The notes: generated by a model from the sequence alone, not told the origin. A stretch of DNA of 64,000 nucleotides from Paenibacillus sp. yr247 (GCF_900103825.1 NZ_FNIF01000001.1:310001-374000); one strand, 5' to 3'. Shown: positions 43,779 through 53,439, counted from the stretch's first letter. Numbers and translations: made by a program.

Positions 43779-44327
43779 GTGGTAGCACCCGAACTGGTAA
43801 GATCAGCTCAAGCCGGTGATCGTGATGCTCTCATTACCCTATTGCGAGAAATTGAATCTCACGTCTATCGAACTGCTTATTACATTTTGAATAATGAACA
43901 GGATGCCCTTGATGCTTCACAGGAGGCGCTCCTTCGGATTTATTCAAAAATTGACTTATATGAAGAAAAAGCGTTATTCAAGACGTGGGTGCAGCGGATT
44001 GTAACTAACATCTGCATCGATAAATTTCGCAAGGTGAAACCTACGGTTTCTATTGATGAGCATGATATGACCTTTACTGCAGAGCATAATGTTGAATATG
44101 AAATTATGACCGACTATTTAGCCAAAGATATTCGAGAGGCAATCGACAAGCTTCCCGAGCACCATCGATCTGTTGTTGTTCTCCGTTACATGCAGGACTT
44201 TTCGTATCATGAAATTGCAGAGTCGCTTAACTTACCGCTTAATACAGTGAAGTCTTACTTATTTCGAGCTAGACAGCAATTGCAGTCGCTGCTCCAAGAA
44301 TATCAGAAAGGAGGTGTTCGGGGATGA
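43779..44327 (+). CDS. ECF sigma factor (RNA polymerase sigma-70 family)
   Basis: The 182-residue protein has sigma region 2 (QDALDASQEALLRIYSKI, then FKTWVQRIVTNICIDKFRK) and region 4 (LPEHHRSVVVLRYMQDFSY, HEIAESLNLPLNTVKSYLFR). The start is GTG 43779 behind GAGGGAGGG, with a TTG at 43758 as a weaker choice. Its stop overlaps the start of the zinc-finger anti-sigma gene in ATGA, a standard pair. The regulon cannot be told from the sequence, but a cell-envelope stress role is common for such pairs. Confidence 0.92.
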   Translation: MVAPELVRSAQAGDRDALITLLREIESHVYRTAYYILNNEQDALDASQEALLRIYSKIDLYEEKALFKTWVQRIVTNICIDKFRKVKPTVSIDEHDMTFTAEHNVEYEIMTDYLAKDIREAIDKLPEHHRSVVVLRYMQDFSYHEIAESLNLPLNTVKSYLFRARQQLQSLLQEYQKGGVRG

Positions 44328-45508
44328 ATTGTCAAGAGGTGATGGAACTTATGCAAAGACAACTGGATGGGGATTTAGATGCGCAAGAGGAAAATGAGCT
44401 TCATGCTCATTTGGCGCACTGTTTGGACTGCGTACAGAAGTTTGAACGTTTACAGAGATTGTCCGGTGAACTTGCCCAATTACCTAAGGTTATTCCTCCA
44501 TATAGTTTGGTCGATGCTATCCTGCCGCAGCTAGCTGATATCGATAGACAAGCCGCGGCGTCCATTACCGAAAAGAAGGCTGTCTTCAGCACGAATGTTA
44601 GCCAGATAGATCATGGACAGTCCCCCAAACTCCCTTGGACACGCCGATTCGGATCACAGTTCTCTTGGAAATTCGCAGGCGGAGTCGTAGCCGCAGGCCT
44701 CATCCTTGGTTTCTTTGCATTTAATCTGAAGCATCCTGTATTAGATCAAGCAGATGGTTTGCTGCAGCCGAGAGCCAAATCCGAAGAGAAAAGTGCTGGA
44801 CAACAACGCAGCACGGCTGCCGTCGATCCGAACCTAGTTCAAGATGCAGACAAGAAGAAGATTGCGGGCAGTGCAGATACAAAGGTGAAAGCGTCGAATG
44901 ACGCAACCGCCAATTCTCTGAAAGAGACATCGGTTCCGAAAGCATCAGCTGCAAGTGGTTCAAAACCGCAAGCTTCATCAGACGCGAATCTGGAGGAGCC
45001 AAAAGCCCTCAATCAATCAGGGGCCGCGAAAGATTCAAGTGCAACACACATGACACCTTCGACCTCAGAGCCGGAACGGATGAAGGTTTCGAAGTCTACA
45101 TTGACGAATTCAGCGGCTAGTCCCGGAGCTTCAAGTAAGCAGCCAGACGAGCCTAAGGATGCGAATCAACTGAAAACTACGGAGCCGACACCTGCTCCTA
45201 TTGTGAAGAAGTGGGCGAGTACAGGTGATGTCGGGGGGATGCAATCTTTGACTGTTCCTGCCGGCGAGAATCCATTGAAATCAACTACGGGCGCTTTCGA
45301 GGCTATCGTTGAAGACCAGCATGTAGTGATCAGGAACAGTTCTTCCAATGAAATTGTATTTGCGTCCAAGCAAGTTTGGCAATCTAGTGACCGTATCACG
45401 CTAGTGGAATGGTCCAAGGATGACAAATTATTTTATCAAGTTGAAAGCGGAGGCTCACTCCAAACTATTCTCATCGATTTAATTATGAAAACAGAAATAG
45501 TTAAGTAA
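44324..45508 (+). CDS. Zinc-finger (ZAS) anti-sigma factor with long extracytoplasmic region
   Basis: The 394-residue protein begins with a zf-HC2 domain: HAHLAHCLDC near residue 27 supplies the His-x3-Cys-x2-Cys zinc site that holds sigma factors. A single membrane segment, FAGGVVAAGLILGFFAFNL, lies near residue 117. Beyond it is a low-complexity Ser/Ala/Lys/Pro/Thr-rich stretch of about 150 residues and a small folded C-terminal beta domain from about residue 300. The linker looks wall-spanning, so a surface sensor domain may report damage and lead to release of the sigma factor. Confidence 0.88.
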   Translation: MNCQEVMELMQRQLDGDLDAQEENELHAHLAHCLDCVQKFERLQRLSGELAQLPKVIPPYSLVDAILPQLADIDRQAAASITEKKAVFSTNVSQIDHGQSPKLPWTRRFGSQFSWKFAGGVVAAGLILGFFAFNLKHPVLDQADGLLQPRAKSEEKSAGQQRSTAAVDPNLVQDADKKKIAGSADTKVKASNDATANSLKETSVPKASAASGSKPQASSDANLEEPKALNQSGAAKDSSATHMTPSTSEPERMKVSKSTLTNSAASPGASSKQPDEPKDANQLKTTEPTPAPIVKKWASTGDVGGMQSLTVPAGENPLKSTTGAFEAIVEDQHVVIRNSSSNEIVFASKQVWQSSDRITLVEWSKDDKLFYQVESGGSLQTILIDLIMKTEIVK

Positions 45509-45642
45509 ATTTATGAAATGAACGCACCAAAGGGATGGTACCTGAGTATGTTGTATGAGAGGGAAGCAAGGACGTCTTAGCGGTTCGTCCACACGGTCTA
45601 AGGTTTCTAGAGCCTTTAACCGGTGTTTAAATAGACTAACAC

Positions 45643-45690
45643 AGGGATTACTTCAGGGTCTTAGGACTTTGACGTAATCCCTTTGTTGTT
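45643..45690 (+). terminator. Rho-independent terminator after the sigma/anti-sigma pair
   Basis: AGGGATTAC (45643-45651) pairs with GTAATCCCT (45674-45682), then TTGTTG. The long loop holds TTCAGGGTC and GACTTTGAC. It lies just before holA. Confidence 0.65.
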
Positions 45691-45722
45691 GGTAAAATGA
45701 AATCAAGGAGTGAACGCTAGCT

Positions 45723-46742
45723 ATGGATGCAAAGAGAGCATTGAAAGATATACAAGCAGGGCGCCCGGCTCCGGTTTATTTATGCTACGGTCCTGAGAAA
45801 TATAAAATGAGAGAATTCATTCAGGTATTAACCGATTTGCTAATTGAGCCCGAGCACAAAGAGTTTGCGGTGAGTAAGTTTGATTTAAGTGAAATCAGTC
45901 TCTCCAGTGTGCTTGAAGATGCCGAGACGCTTCCTTTTATGGTTCCTAAAAAGCTTGTCATTGCTAAGAATGCGCTATTTTTCACTGGGGCAAAGGAAAG
46001 CACGAAGATCGAGCATCACTTGGATCGTTTAACCGAATATTTGAAGTCTCCCGCAGAGCATACCGTCGTAGTGTTTACGGTGGATGCAGATAAATTGGAC
46101 GAGCGCAAGAAGATTGTTAAAGCGTTAAAAGACCTGGAAGCAGCCGTTCCTTTCCTTTCACTCAGCCCGGAAGAGCTGCAGCAATGGGTGGCTAGACAAG
46201 CGCAGCAGCTGGGTTTTACATTCACAGGGGAAGCCGCAGACCAATTGATTCTATACACTGGCGGCAATTTACAATCCTTATCGGCGGAAATTGAGAAGAT
46301 CTCTTTATATGTAGGAACCGGCGCTGAGGCAACGGTGGATGTCATTGATCAACTCGTGGCGCGCAGTACGGAACAGAATGTCTTTATTCTTATAGAGGAC
46401 ATTGTGAATGTAAGACTGGAACGGGCTTTTGTTATTCTCGAGGAACTGCTGAAACAGCGCGAGGAGCCGATCAAAATCGCATCGCTCATCGCGAGACAGT
46501 TCCGTATCATGCTGCAGGTCAAAGAGCTCAGTAAACAAGGCTATTCCCAGCAGCAAATGGCTTCACAGATCGGTTTACATCCTTTTGCGGTGAAGGTGGC
46601 AGAAGGTCAATCGCGCAAATACGATATCATGAAACTGAGTTCGATCATGTCGCAGCTGGCTGATCTTGATTTCCAAATGAAAACGGGGAAGATCGATAAA
46701 GTTTTAGGTTTAGAATTATTCCTTCTTAGGCTCGCTGCCTAG
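45723..46742 (+). CDS. holA: DNA polymerase III delta subunit
   Basis: The 339-residue clamp-loader delta subunit opens the beta sliding clamp. Visible features: an N-terminal domain starting with PVYLCYGPEKYKMREFIQVL, a DAETLPFMVPKKLVIAKNA segment, LSPEELQQWVARQAQQLG, and the C-terminal collar LIARQFRIMLQVKEL. As a delta subunit it lacks a functional Walker A. ATG 45723 follows AAGGAGTGAACGC. Its location after comEC and before rpsT matches the Bacillus order, apart from the inserted sigma/anti-sigma pair. Confidence 0.94.
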   Translation: MDAKRALKDIQAGRPAPVYLCYGPEKYKMREFIQVLTDLLIEPEHKEFAVSKFDLSEISLSSVLEDAETLPFMVPKKLVIAKNALFFTGAKESTKIEHHLDRLTEYLKSPAEHTVVVFTVDADKLDERKKIVKALKDLEAAVPFLSLSPEELQQWVARQAQQLGFTFTGEAADQLILYTGGNLQSLSAEIEKISLYVGTGAEATVDVIDQLVARSTEQNVFILIEDIVNVRLERAFVILEELLKQREEPIKIASLIARQFRIMLQVKELSKQGYSQQQMASQIGLHPFAVKVAEGQSRKYDIMKLSSIMSQLADLDFQMKTGKIDKVLGLELFLLRLAA

Positions 46743-46757
46743 GGTGAATGAACGGAA

Positions 46758-46794
46758 AAAAGTCCAGCTCTCTGGTATAGAGAACTGGACTTTT
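46758..46794. terminator. Bidirectional terminator between holA and rpsT
   Basis: AAAAGTCCAGCTCTC and AGAGAACTGGACTTTT pair around TGGTAT with A-rich and T-rich flanks, so it can stop both converging genes. Confidence 0.87.
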
Positions 46795-46810
46795 GCTTTA
46801 TGTCCTTGTA

Positions 46811-47080
46811 TTACGCTTGGGCCGTAAGAGCGTTCAGCTTTTTAGCTAGACGGGACTTCTTGCGGTTAGCGGCATTTTTATGGATTAAACCTTTAGAAGC
46901 TGCTTTGTCTAATTTCTTAGAAGCGTTAATCAGAGCATCTTTGGCAGATTCAACATTATTGCTTGCAGCAGTTTCGAAAGCTTTCACAGCAGTACGCAAA
47001 GCGGACTTTTGGGAAGCGTTACGAAGACGGCGCTTTTCGCTAACTTTTACTCGTTTAATAGCGGATTTAATGTTTGGCAT
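46811..47080 (-). CDS. rpsT: 30S ribosomal protein S20
   Basis: The 89-residue basic protein begins [20 protein letters not shown] and ends in [19 protein letters not shown], typical S20. It binds 16S rRNA early in 30S assembly. ATG 47080 follows GGAGGTG. It is on the minus strand between holA and gpr, the same orientation as in Bacillus subtilis, with a promoter on its right. Confidence 0.97.
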   Translation of the reverse strand: MPNIKSAIKRVKVSEKRRLRNASQKSALRTAVKAFETAASNNVESAKDALINASKKLDKAASKGLIHKNAANRKKSRLAKKLNALTAQA

Positions 47081-47147
47081 GAAATTCACCTCCTACTTAC
47101 AAAACACGTTCAACGTTACATTTGTATGTTTGCTGACAACTTTAAGT

Positions 47148-47176
47148 ATTCTACCATGCAACAATTGAAAATGCAA
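47148..47176 (-). promoter_or_regulatory. Predicted rpsT promoter
   Basis: On the minus strand, TTGCAT (47176-47171) and TAGAAT (47153-47148) lie 17 bases apart, about 70 bases upstream of the S20 start. Confidence 0.5.
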
Positions 47177-47212
47177 GAGCTGTCAATAGGTTTTCAGTGG
47201 TCTTCTTTTTTT

Positions 47213-47242
47213 GTATAAGGGTTAAAAAATCGTCACACAATA
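47213..47242 (+). promoter_or_regulatory. Candidate forespore (sigma-F/G) promoter of gpr
   Basis: GTATA (47213-47217) and CACAATA (47236-47242) are 18 bases apart. This fits the sigma-G pattern GHATR-N18-CATWHTA with one mismatch, and gpr is known to be a forespore gene in Bacillus subtilis. Confidence 0.5.
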
Positions 47243-47276
47243 AGGGATGCAATGCACCTGAGAAAGGGGAACTTCT

Positions 47277-48275
47277 ATGGACTTAGGCTCTTTTACAACA
47301 CATACAGATCTTGCGCTAGACGCAAGGGATTTGGCTCATGCAGCCAATCAGGGGCAACCGATACCTGGCATTGAACAAGAGTCGAAACGCGAAAACGGGA
47401 TTCGGGTCACCAAGATCAACGTAATGAATGAAGAGGGCTCTAAGGCGCTTGGTAAGATGCTCGGTCATTATATAACAATTGAAGTACCTGCTCTTCGGGA
47501 AAAAGATAGCCAATTGCAAGACCGCGTGGCCACGAAATTAGCTCAAGAGTTTGAGCAGTTTTTGCGTGAAATCGGCATACCCAAAGATGCTAAAGCGCTC
47601 ATTATCGGTCTGGGCAACTCTAACGTTACACCCGATGCGCTCGGCCCCTTAGTTGTACAAAACGTAATGGTAACTCGTCATTACTTTGAATTAGTTCCCG
47701 AGGACGTTAGTCCAGGCTATCGAGCCGTCAGTGCTGTATCCCCAGGGGTGCTTGGAACAACAGGGATTGAAAGCAGTGATATCGTTCAGGGAATCGTTGA
47801 CAAGTCCAAACCTGATTTCATTATTGCTATTGATGCACTGGCTTCCAGATCGCTGGATCGGGTTAACACGACGATTCAAATCGCGGATACGGGCATTCAT
47901 CCCGGTTCAGGCATCGGTAATAAACGAAAAGGGCTGACGAAAGATAACCTCGGCATTCCAGTTATAGCTATAGGTGTTCCGACTGTTGTTTATGCCTCAA
48001 CAATCGTCAATTATGCTTTCGATTTAATGCATAAGCATTTCAGGGAACAGACAAACAACACAGGTCAGATCCTCGGTCTTATTGATAACATGCAGGAGGA
48101 AGAAAGGTTACTGCTTGTCAAAGAGGTGCTTAACCCCGTTGGACACGATCTGCTTGTCACTCCGAAAGAGATTGACCAGTTTATTGAAGACATTGCCAAT
48201 ATTATTGCCAGTGGCCTAAATGCGGCCTTACATGATGCAGTGAGTGTCGAGAACGTGGCGGCTTATACGCATTAA
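47277..48275 (+). CDS. gpr: Spore germination protease GPR
   Basis: The 332-residue aspartic protease degrades small acid-soluble spore proteins at germination. The N-terminal propeptide is removed in the forespore; the expected cleavage region is near the first residues (SFTTHTDLALDARDLA). The catalytic Asp residues lie in SNVTPDALGP near residue 122 and IAIDALASRS near residue 183. AGAAAGGGGAAC precedes the ATG. A forespore-type promoter candidate lies just upstream. spoIIP follows, as in Bacillus. Confidence 0.95.
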   Translation: MDLGSFTTHTDLALDARDLAHAANQGQPIPGIEQESKRENGIRVTKINVMNEEGSKALGKMLGHYITIEVPALREKDSQLQDRVATKLAQEFEQFLREIGIPKDAKALIIGLGNSNVTPDALGPLVVQNVMVTRHYFELVPEDVSPGYRAVSAVSPGVLGTTGIESSDIVQGIVDKSKPDFIIAIDALASRSLDRVNTTIQIADTGIHPGSGIGNKRKGLTKDNLGIPVIAIGVPTVVYASTIVNYAFDLMHKHFREQTNNTGQILGLIDNMQEEERLLLVKEVLNPVGHDLLVTPKEIDQFIEDIANIIASGLNAALHDAVSVENVAAYTH

Positions 48276-48445
48276 ATCCTTTGCAAAGCCTTTGTCTATA
48301 CTTACAATATTGCATACTTAGGGCCCCTAAAGGGGTTCTATTTGCGTTTTCTCTGTTTCTCTATCATAAAAAATCTAGTGTTTCGGTTCTATCGACGAGG
48401 CTCGTTTCATAGATTGAATTAAGATAGATTAGGAGGAATCAAACT

Positions 48446-49678
48446 ATGAAATGGACATCAGCTACACTGAATCTCAGCCATGTTCGGAAAACGTTTCAGA
48501 GCGCAAGTTCCGTCGGAAAAACATTTTTTATTCTCAGCACAGCTACCCTAGCTCTCTTTGTTCTGCTTGGTGTAGGTGGTTTCCTGCAGAATAGAGTCAT
48601 GACAACCTCGCCTGTATCATCCATGAAAAGCTTAGCCGCAACCGTTACAAATCAATTTTTTATCGATATGCTTGGCATGGAAGTGCCTCATCTACATAAA
48701 GATCAGACGAAATTTACATTTTCTCAGCACAATGTGTTTCATTTCGCCTTCCAGTTCATGACGGACATTAATCCGAGTGATCCCAGAAGTCTTGTTGCCA
48801 GTGAAGTGCCTGGTATGGATGCGAATAAAACGACGGTATTGGTAAATGGGAGTGCCACGAATCCAAGCGACCCTATTGACTACAGCCCAACAAATCCCCA
48901 TGATCTGGAAGCTGAGGCAAGGAATCCTCATCAATCACCAACGCCTGTATCTACTCCGGTGGGCACTCCAACACAAATAACTAGCCCAACAGGACAGCCG
49001 CCCAAAACCGCAGGGGATAATGTGGCATTTATCTACCAAACCCATAGCAATGAATCATTCTTACCAGAGCTTAATGGGGTTACGAATCCCGACAAGGCTT
49101 ACAGCGATAAAGTCAATGTCATTTCTGTCGGTGATAGGTTAGCGCAAAATCTAGAGAAGGACGGCATTGGCGCCGTACATTCACAGACCGTTTACCCTAG
49201 CACAGTTAAAAATTTCGAATATCCATACTCCTATAAGTATTCTTTAAAAACACTGCAGGAAGCAGCTGTCACACATCCGGATTTGCAGTATTTCTTCGAT
49301 ATCCATAGGGATTCTGCTGCACGCAATAAAACGACGGCAACGATTGATGGCAAGGATTACGCACAAGTGTATTTCATTATTGGTGGTAAAAATCCGAATT
49401 GGAAAAAGAATGAGGAATTCGCAAACAAGATTCATCAAGTATTAGATGCGAAGCATCCGGGAATATCCAAAGGAATTCATGCGAAGGAAGCTAATGAAGG
49501 CAATGGTTTATATAATCAGAACTTTTCACCTAATAATATATTGATTGAAGTGGGCGGTCCTTACAATACACTCGAGGAATGTTACCGAACTACGGATTGG
49601 CTGGCGGAAGCCATTTCAGAAGTTATTTTGAATGCGAAGAAAGTCGATGCACCGGTTGCTACCCCTAAACAATCATAG
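48446..49678 (+). CDS. spoIIP: Stage II sporulation protein P
   Basis: The 410-residue protein is a membrane-anchored amidase/endopeptidase that, with SpoIID and SpoIIM, remodels septal peptidoglycan so the mother cell can engulf the forespore. An N-terminal membrane segment is near residues 26-45. A Pro/Thr-rich linker runs around residues 140-190. The catalytic domain shows FIYQTHSNESFLPEL (metal His) near residue 194, FFDIHRDSAARN near 282, and LIEVGGPYNTLEE near 369. TTAGGAGG precedes the ATG. Confidence 0.95.
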   Translation: MKWTSATLNLSHVRKTFQSASSVGKTFFILSTATLALFVLLGVGGFLQNRVMTTSPVSSMKSLAATVTNQFFIDMLGMEVPHLHKDQTKFTFSQHNVFHFAFQFMTDINPSDPRSLVASEVPGMDANKTTVLVNGSATNPSDPIDYSPTNPHDLEAEARNPHQSPTPVSTPVGTPTQITSPTGQPPKTAGDNVAFIYQTHSNESFLPELNGVTNPDKAYSDKVNVISVGDRLAQNLEKDGIGAVHSQTVYPSTVKNFEYPYSYKYSLKTLQEAAVTHPDLQYFFDIHRDSAARNKTTATIDGKDYAQVYFIIGGKNPNWKKNEEFANKIHQVLDAKHPGISKGIHAKEANEGNGLYNQNFSPNNILIEVGGPYNTLEECYRTTDWLAEAISEVILNAKKVDAPVATPKQS

Positions 49679-49713
49679 AAGCTATGATTAAACTGAATTT
49701 TTGTGAAAACACT

Positions 49714-49763
49714 CAGTTTATACTTACGAAGCCGGTTTTACTAAAGCAAAACTTTTAGGAGGG
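49714..49763 (+). promoter_or_regulatory. Diverged copy of the hairpin leader element before yqxA
   Basis: CAGTTTATACTTACGAAG followed by CCGGTTTTACTAAAGC and AAAACTTTTAGGAGGG aligns with the units before moxR. GTTTT and AAAAC still pair around ACTAAAGC. The element ends at the yqxA ribosome site. Confidence 0.55.
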
Positions 49764-49770
49764 AATTTAA

Positions 49771-50163
49771 ATGAGGCTGAGGCAGTTTTATATTAAAGTG
49801 ACCTTGTTTGGGTTGCTGCTGTTGTTCTGTATTTTATTCGGAGTCAGCTTGGCGTCAAGCGGTATGGAACGCATACAAGGTCCTCAGCCTTCCTCTAAAG
49901 CTGCACAAGAAGCTGGAAAAACACCGCCTGGGAAGGTGACTGCGGTTAAGGCTTCACCTTCGCCAACACCCATAGGAGACGTGGCAACGAAATCTAAGAC
50001 TGCCGCGAAACCAGAGGTAGAAAAAAAGGCAGAGCCCGTTGCCGATCATGATAATTCATTGAATCATGTAGGAAATAAATTAGGGGATCTTCTGCAGATT
50101 GCTTCGCATCATGGAATTAAGTTGTTCGTCTCCCTGTTCGATGCCGTTTTAGGGAAAGGTTAA
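49771..50163 (+). CDS. yqxA: YqxA-like membrane protein (DUF3679)
   Basis: The 130-residue product has an N-terminal membrane segment (LFGLLLLFCILFGVSLASSG), a Lys/Pro/Thr-rich middle and a short amphipathic C-terminus. The position between spoIIP and lepA and the shape match YqxA of Bacillus subtilis, a protein of unknown function. AGGAGGG precedes the ATG as part of the hairpin leader element. The family call rests largely on synteny. Confidence 0.72.
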   Translation: MRLRQFYIKVTLFGLLLLFCILFGVSLASSGMERIQGPQPSSKAAQEAGKTPPGKVTAVKASPSPTPIGDVATKSKTAAKPEVEKKAEPVADHDNSLNHVGNKLGDLLQIASHHGIKLFVSLFDAVLGKG

Positions 50164-50170
50164 GGGTGCA

Positions 50171-50199
50171 TTGCTGCAACTTCTCACAACTGCTATAAT
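50171..50199 (+). promoter_or_regulatory. Predicted sigma-A promoter of lepA
   Basis: TTGCTG (50171-50176) and consensus TATAAT (50194-50199) with a 17-base spacer, 37 bases before the lepA start. Confidence 0.6.
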
Positions 50200-50236
50200 G
50201 AAAATTATTTGCATGTAGTGGGGGTTAGTCTTTAGC

Positions 50237-52051
50237 ATGACGGACATTCGAGAAAGACAACAAAGAATTCGCAACTTTTCAATTATCGCTCATATCGATC
50301 ATGGCAAGTCAACGCTTGCCGACCGCATACTGGAATATACAGGTGCATTGTCATCGCGCGAGATGCAGGAGCAAGTGCTGGACCAGATGGATTTGGAGCG
50401 GGAACGCGGGATTACGATTAAGCTTCAGGCAGTTAGATTGGATTACCGAGCTGATGACGGCGTAGATTATATCCTCAATTTAATTGATACACCGGGACAT
50501 GTAGACTTTACATATGAGGTATCCCGAAGCCTTGCCGCTTGTGAAGGCGCTCTGCTGGTTGTAGACGCGGCACAAGGTATCGAAGCGCAAACGCTTGCTA
50601 ACGTGTATCTGGCATTGGAAAATAATTTAGAAATTTTACCTGTTATCAATAAAATCGATTTACCAAGTGCCGACCCGGACAAAGTGAAACAGGAAATCGA
50701 GGACGTGATCGGACTAGATGCCAGTGAGGCTGTTCATGCTTCTGCAAAGGCCGGCATTGGAATTAAAGAGATCATAGAGCAGATATGTCAGAAAGTGCCG
50801 GCTCCGCAAGGTAACCCGGATAACCCGCTTAAAGCGTTGATTTTCGACTCTCATTACGATAGCTACAAAGGTGTTATCGTTTATGTACGGGTCATGGATG
50901 GCTCGATCAAGGCAGGCTCCAAAATTAAAATGATGGCAACGAATAAGACGTTTGAAGTTATTGAAGTAGGAGCTTTCAAGCCTAGAATGTCGGCAGTTCC
51001 TTCACTCGAAGTTGGAGATGTAGGATTCGTTGTAGCCGGTATCAAGAATGTAGGAGATACACGAGTCGGAGACACTGTTACTGAAGCGGATCGACCAGCA
51101 CCTGAAGCGCTGCCAGGCTATCGCCGTATCAACCCGATGGTATTCTGCGGACTATACCCGATTGAAACAACAGATTACAATGATCTGCGTGAAGCTTTGC
51201 AAAAGCTAGAACTCAATGATGCTTCGCTCCGTTTCGAACCGGAAACATCGACAGCATTAGGCTTTGGCTTCCGTTGTGGATTCTTGGGACTGCTTCACAT
51301 GGAAATTATTCAGGAACGGATTGAACGTGAGTTCAATATTCCACTGATTACGACGGCGCCAAGCGTGATTTATCGCATCACATTAACGAATGGCGATGTC
51401 ATAGACATCGATAATCCATCGAACTACCCAGATCCACAGCGAATTGATTTCGTTGAAGAACCTTATGTCAAAGCATCGGTTATTGTTCCGAATGATTATG
51501 TAGGAACGATTATGGAACTGTGCCAAGGCAAACGCGGCGAATACATGAACATGGAATACTTGGATACCAATCGTGTGACATTAACATATGAGATTCCGTT
51601 ATCCGAGATCGTATATGATTTCTTCGACATGTTGAAATCGAGAACAAAGGGCTACGCGTCATTCGATTATGAAGTTTCTGGATATAAGAAATCGAATCTC
51701 GTGAAAATGGACATTCTTCTGAATGCAGAGCAAGTGGATGCGCTCTCCTTCATCGTTCATCGTGATACTGCTTATCATCGCGGCAAAATCATTTGTGATA
51801 AGCTGAAAGAGCTAATCCCGCGGCAAATGTTTGAAGTGCCGATTCAAGCAGCGATTGGACAAAAGATCGTTGCTCGTGAGACGGTTAAAGCGATGCGTAA
51901 GAACGTTCTTGCCAAATGTTACGGCGGTGACATTTCCAGGAAGCGTAAATTGCTGGATAAGCAAAAAGAAGGTAAGAAACGTATGAAGCAAGTCGGCAGC
52001 GTAGAGGTGCCGCAAGAAGCGTTCATGGCCGTACTCAAGATTGACGAATAG
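50237..52051 (+). CDS. lepA: Elongation factor 4
   Basis: The 604-residue translational GTPase remobilises stalled or mistranslocated ribosomes and aids 30S biogenesis. G1 AHIDHGKST is near residue 18, the switch region ERERGITIK near 55, DTPGHVDFT near 84, and [10 protein letters not shown] near 138. The C-terminal LepA-specific domain contains [20 protein letters not shown] and ends with KIDE. Length matches the family. A terminator follows before hemW. Confidence 0.97.
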   Translation: MTDIRERQQRIRNFSIIAHIDHGKSTLADRILEYTGALSSREMQEQVLDQMDLERERGITIKLQAVRLDYRADDGVDYILNLIDTPGHVDFTYEVSRSLAACEGALLVVDAAQGIEAQTLANVYLALENNLEILPVINKIDLPSADPDKVKQEIEDVIGLDASEAVHASAKAGIGIKEIIEQICQKVPAPQGNPDNPLKALIFDSHYDSYKGVIVYVRVMDGSIKAGSKIKMMATNKTFEVIEVGAFKPRMSAVPSLEVGDVGFVVAGIKNVGDTRVGDTVTEADRPAPEALPGYRRINPMVFCGLYPIETTDYNDLREALQKLELNDASLRFEPETSTALGFGFRCGFLGLLHMEIIQERIEREFNIPLITTAPSVIYRITLTNGDVIDIDNPSNYPDPQRIDFVEEPYVKASVIVPNDYVGTIMELCQGKRGEYMNMEYLDTNRVTLTYEIPLSEIVYDFFDMLKSRTKGYASFDYEVSGYKKSNLVKMDILLNAEQVDALSFIVHRDTAYHRGKIICDKLKELIPRQMFEVPIQAAIGQKIVARETVKAMRKNVLAKCYGGDISRKRKLLDKQKEGKKRMKQVGSVEVPQEAFMAVLKIDE

Positions 52052-52067
52052 AGATGTAATGAATGAG

Positions 52068-52107
52068 AAGCTGGGGTGGCAGAGTACTCTGCCCCTTGGC
52101 TTTTTCT
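52068..52107 (+). terminator. Rho-independent terminator after lepA
   Basis: AGCTGGGGTGGCAGAG and CTCTGCCCCTTGGCT pair around TA, followed by TTTTC. Confidence 0.8.
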
Positions 52108-52129
52108 CAGGTAGAAAGGAAATACCCCT

Positions 52130-53281
52130 ATGTTAGTTACCTATACGGCTCCAACAGCTGTCTATATTCATATCCCGTTTTGCACAAACAAATGCCATTA
52201 TTGCGATTTTAATTCTTATGTGCTCAAAGGCCAGCCAGTAATGGAGTATTTGGATGCGCTAGAGCGCGAAATGGAGCTTACTGTAAGAAATAATCCACCT
52301 GCCAAGGTGGAAACGATTTTCGTAGGCGGGGGAACCCCGACCGTACTGCTTCCAGATCAGATGGAGCGGTTTCTGCGAATGGTTCGAACGTATTTCCCTG
52401 CGGATAGTGCCGAAGTCGAGTTCTCAATGGAAGCAAACCCAGGGACGACGGATGAACACAAGCTGGCTGTCATGAAAGAAGGCGGCGTTAACCGGATTAG
52501 TTTCGGAGTTCAATCGTTCAATAATGATTTACTTGCGGCGATTGGACGTATTCATAATACAGATGATGTGCATAGAAGTATTGAGAATGCCAAAAAGCTA
52601 GGATTTGATAACCTATCGATTGATTTAATGTTCGGGCTTCCCAAACAAACCGTTGATATTATGCAGGCGACTTTGGATGAGGCATTATCTCTGGATCTTC
52701 AGCATTATTCTATCTATAGTTTAAAAGTAGAAGAGAATACATTGTTTCACACGTTATTTAACAAAAATCAGCTGCCGCTTCCAAGTGAAGATGAAGAAGT
52801 CGATATGTATGAGCTCATCATGAAGAGGTTGGAAGCTGCGGGTTATAAACAATATGAAATCAGCAACTTCGCTAAACCGGGTCGAGAGAGCAGACACAAC
52901 TCCATGTACTGGCGCAACCGTTCCTACTATGGACTCGGTGCAGGAGCTCATGGCTACATGAATAAGCAGCGTCATGTCAATATAAAGGGAATTCAGCCTT
53001 ATATCGATGCTGCAAAGGTAGGTTTACCGATCATGGAGCAATTTGAGGTAACTCGGCAGGAAGCAATGGAAGACTTTATGATGGTTGGCTTACGGCTATT
53101 GGAAGGCGTCCGGAATGCGGATTTTATAGATCAATTCGGAATCACCATTGAATCACAATTCGGGGAAACCTTGAAGCGGTGGCTGCAGAAACAGCTGCTT
53201 GAACAAACGACGGATGGGTATCGATTATCCAAACAAGGCATACTGCTTGGCAACGAAGTCTTTGCATCCTTCTTATCCTAG
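52130..53281 (+). CDS. hemW: Radical SAM protein HemW
   Basis: A 383-residue radical SAM protein. The 4Fe-4S motif CTNKCHYCDF is near residue 18; FVGGGTPTVL, EANPGTT and RISFGVQSFN follow as in coproporphyrinogen oxidase homologues. HemW is now seen as a heme chaperone rather than a true HemN, which has a different Cys motif. It sits in the usual place between lepA and hrcA. A weak AGAAAGG precedes the ATG. Confidence 0.93.
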   Translation: MLVTYTAPTAVYIHIPFCTNKCHYCDFNSYVLKGQPVMEYLDALEREMELTVRNNPPAKVETIFVGGGTPTVLLPDQMERFLRMVRTYFPADSAEVEFSMEANPGTTDEHKLAVMKEGGVNRISFGVQSFNNDLLAAIGRIHNTDDVHRSIENAKKLGFDNLSIDLMFGLPKQTVDIMQATLDEALSLDLQHYSIYSLKVEENTLFHTLFNKNQLPLPSEDEEVDMYELIMKRLEAAGYKQYEISNFAKPGRESRHNSMYWRNRSYYGLGAGAHGYMNKQRHVNIKGIQPYIDAAKVGLPIMEQFEVTRQEAMEDFMMVGLRLLEGVRNADFIDQFGITIESQFGETLKRWLQKQLLEQTTDGYRLSKQGILLGNEVFASFLS

Positions 53282-53439
53282 GTTAGTGTCCCCATGGAGA
53301 CTCATTTTAGTGCAAAAAAACCTTGTGCAAATATACGGTTTGTTGTATATTTATTCATGAATTCACAAGCGAAACGGCGCTAAAGCACGAGGCGCTAGTG
53401 TGGGTTTTATGCATTTTTGTTGCGATTGGTGGGATGACA

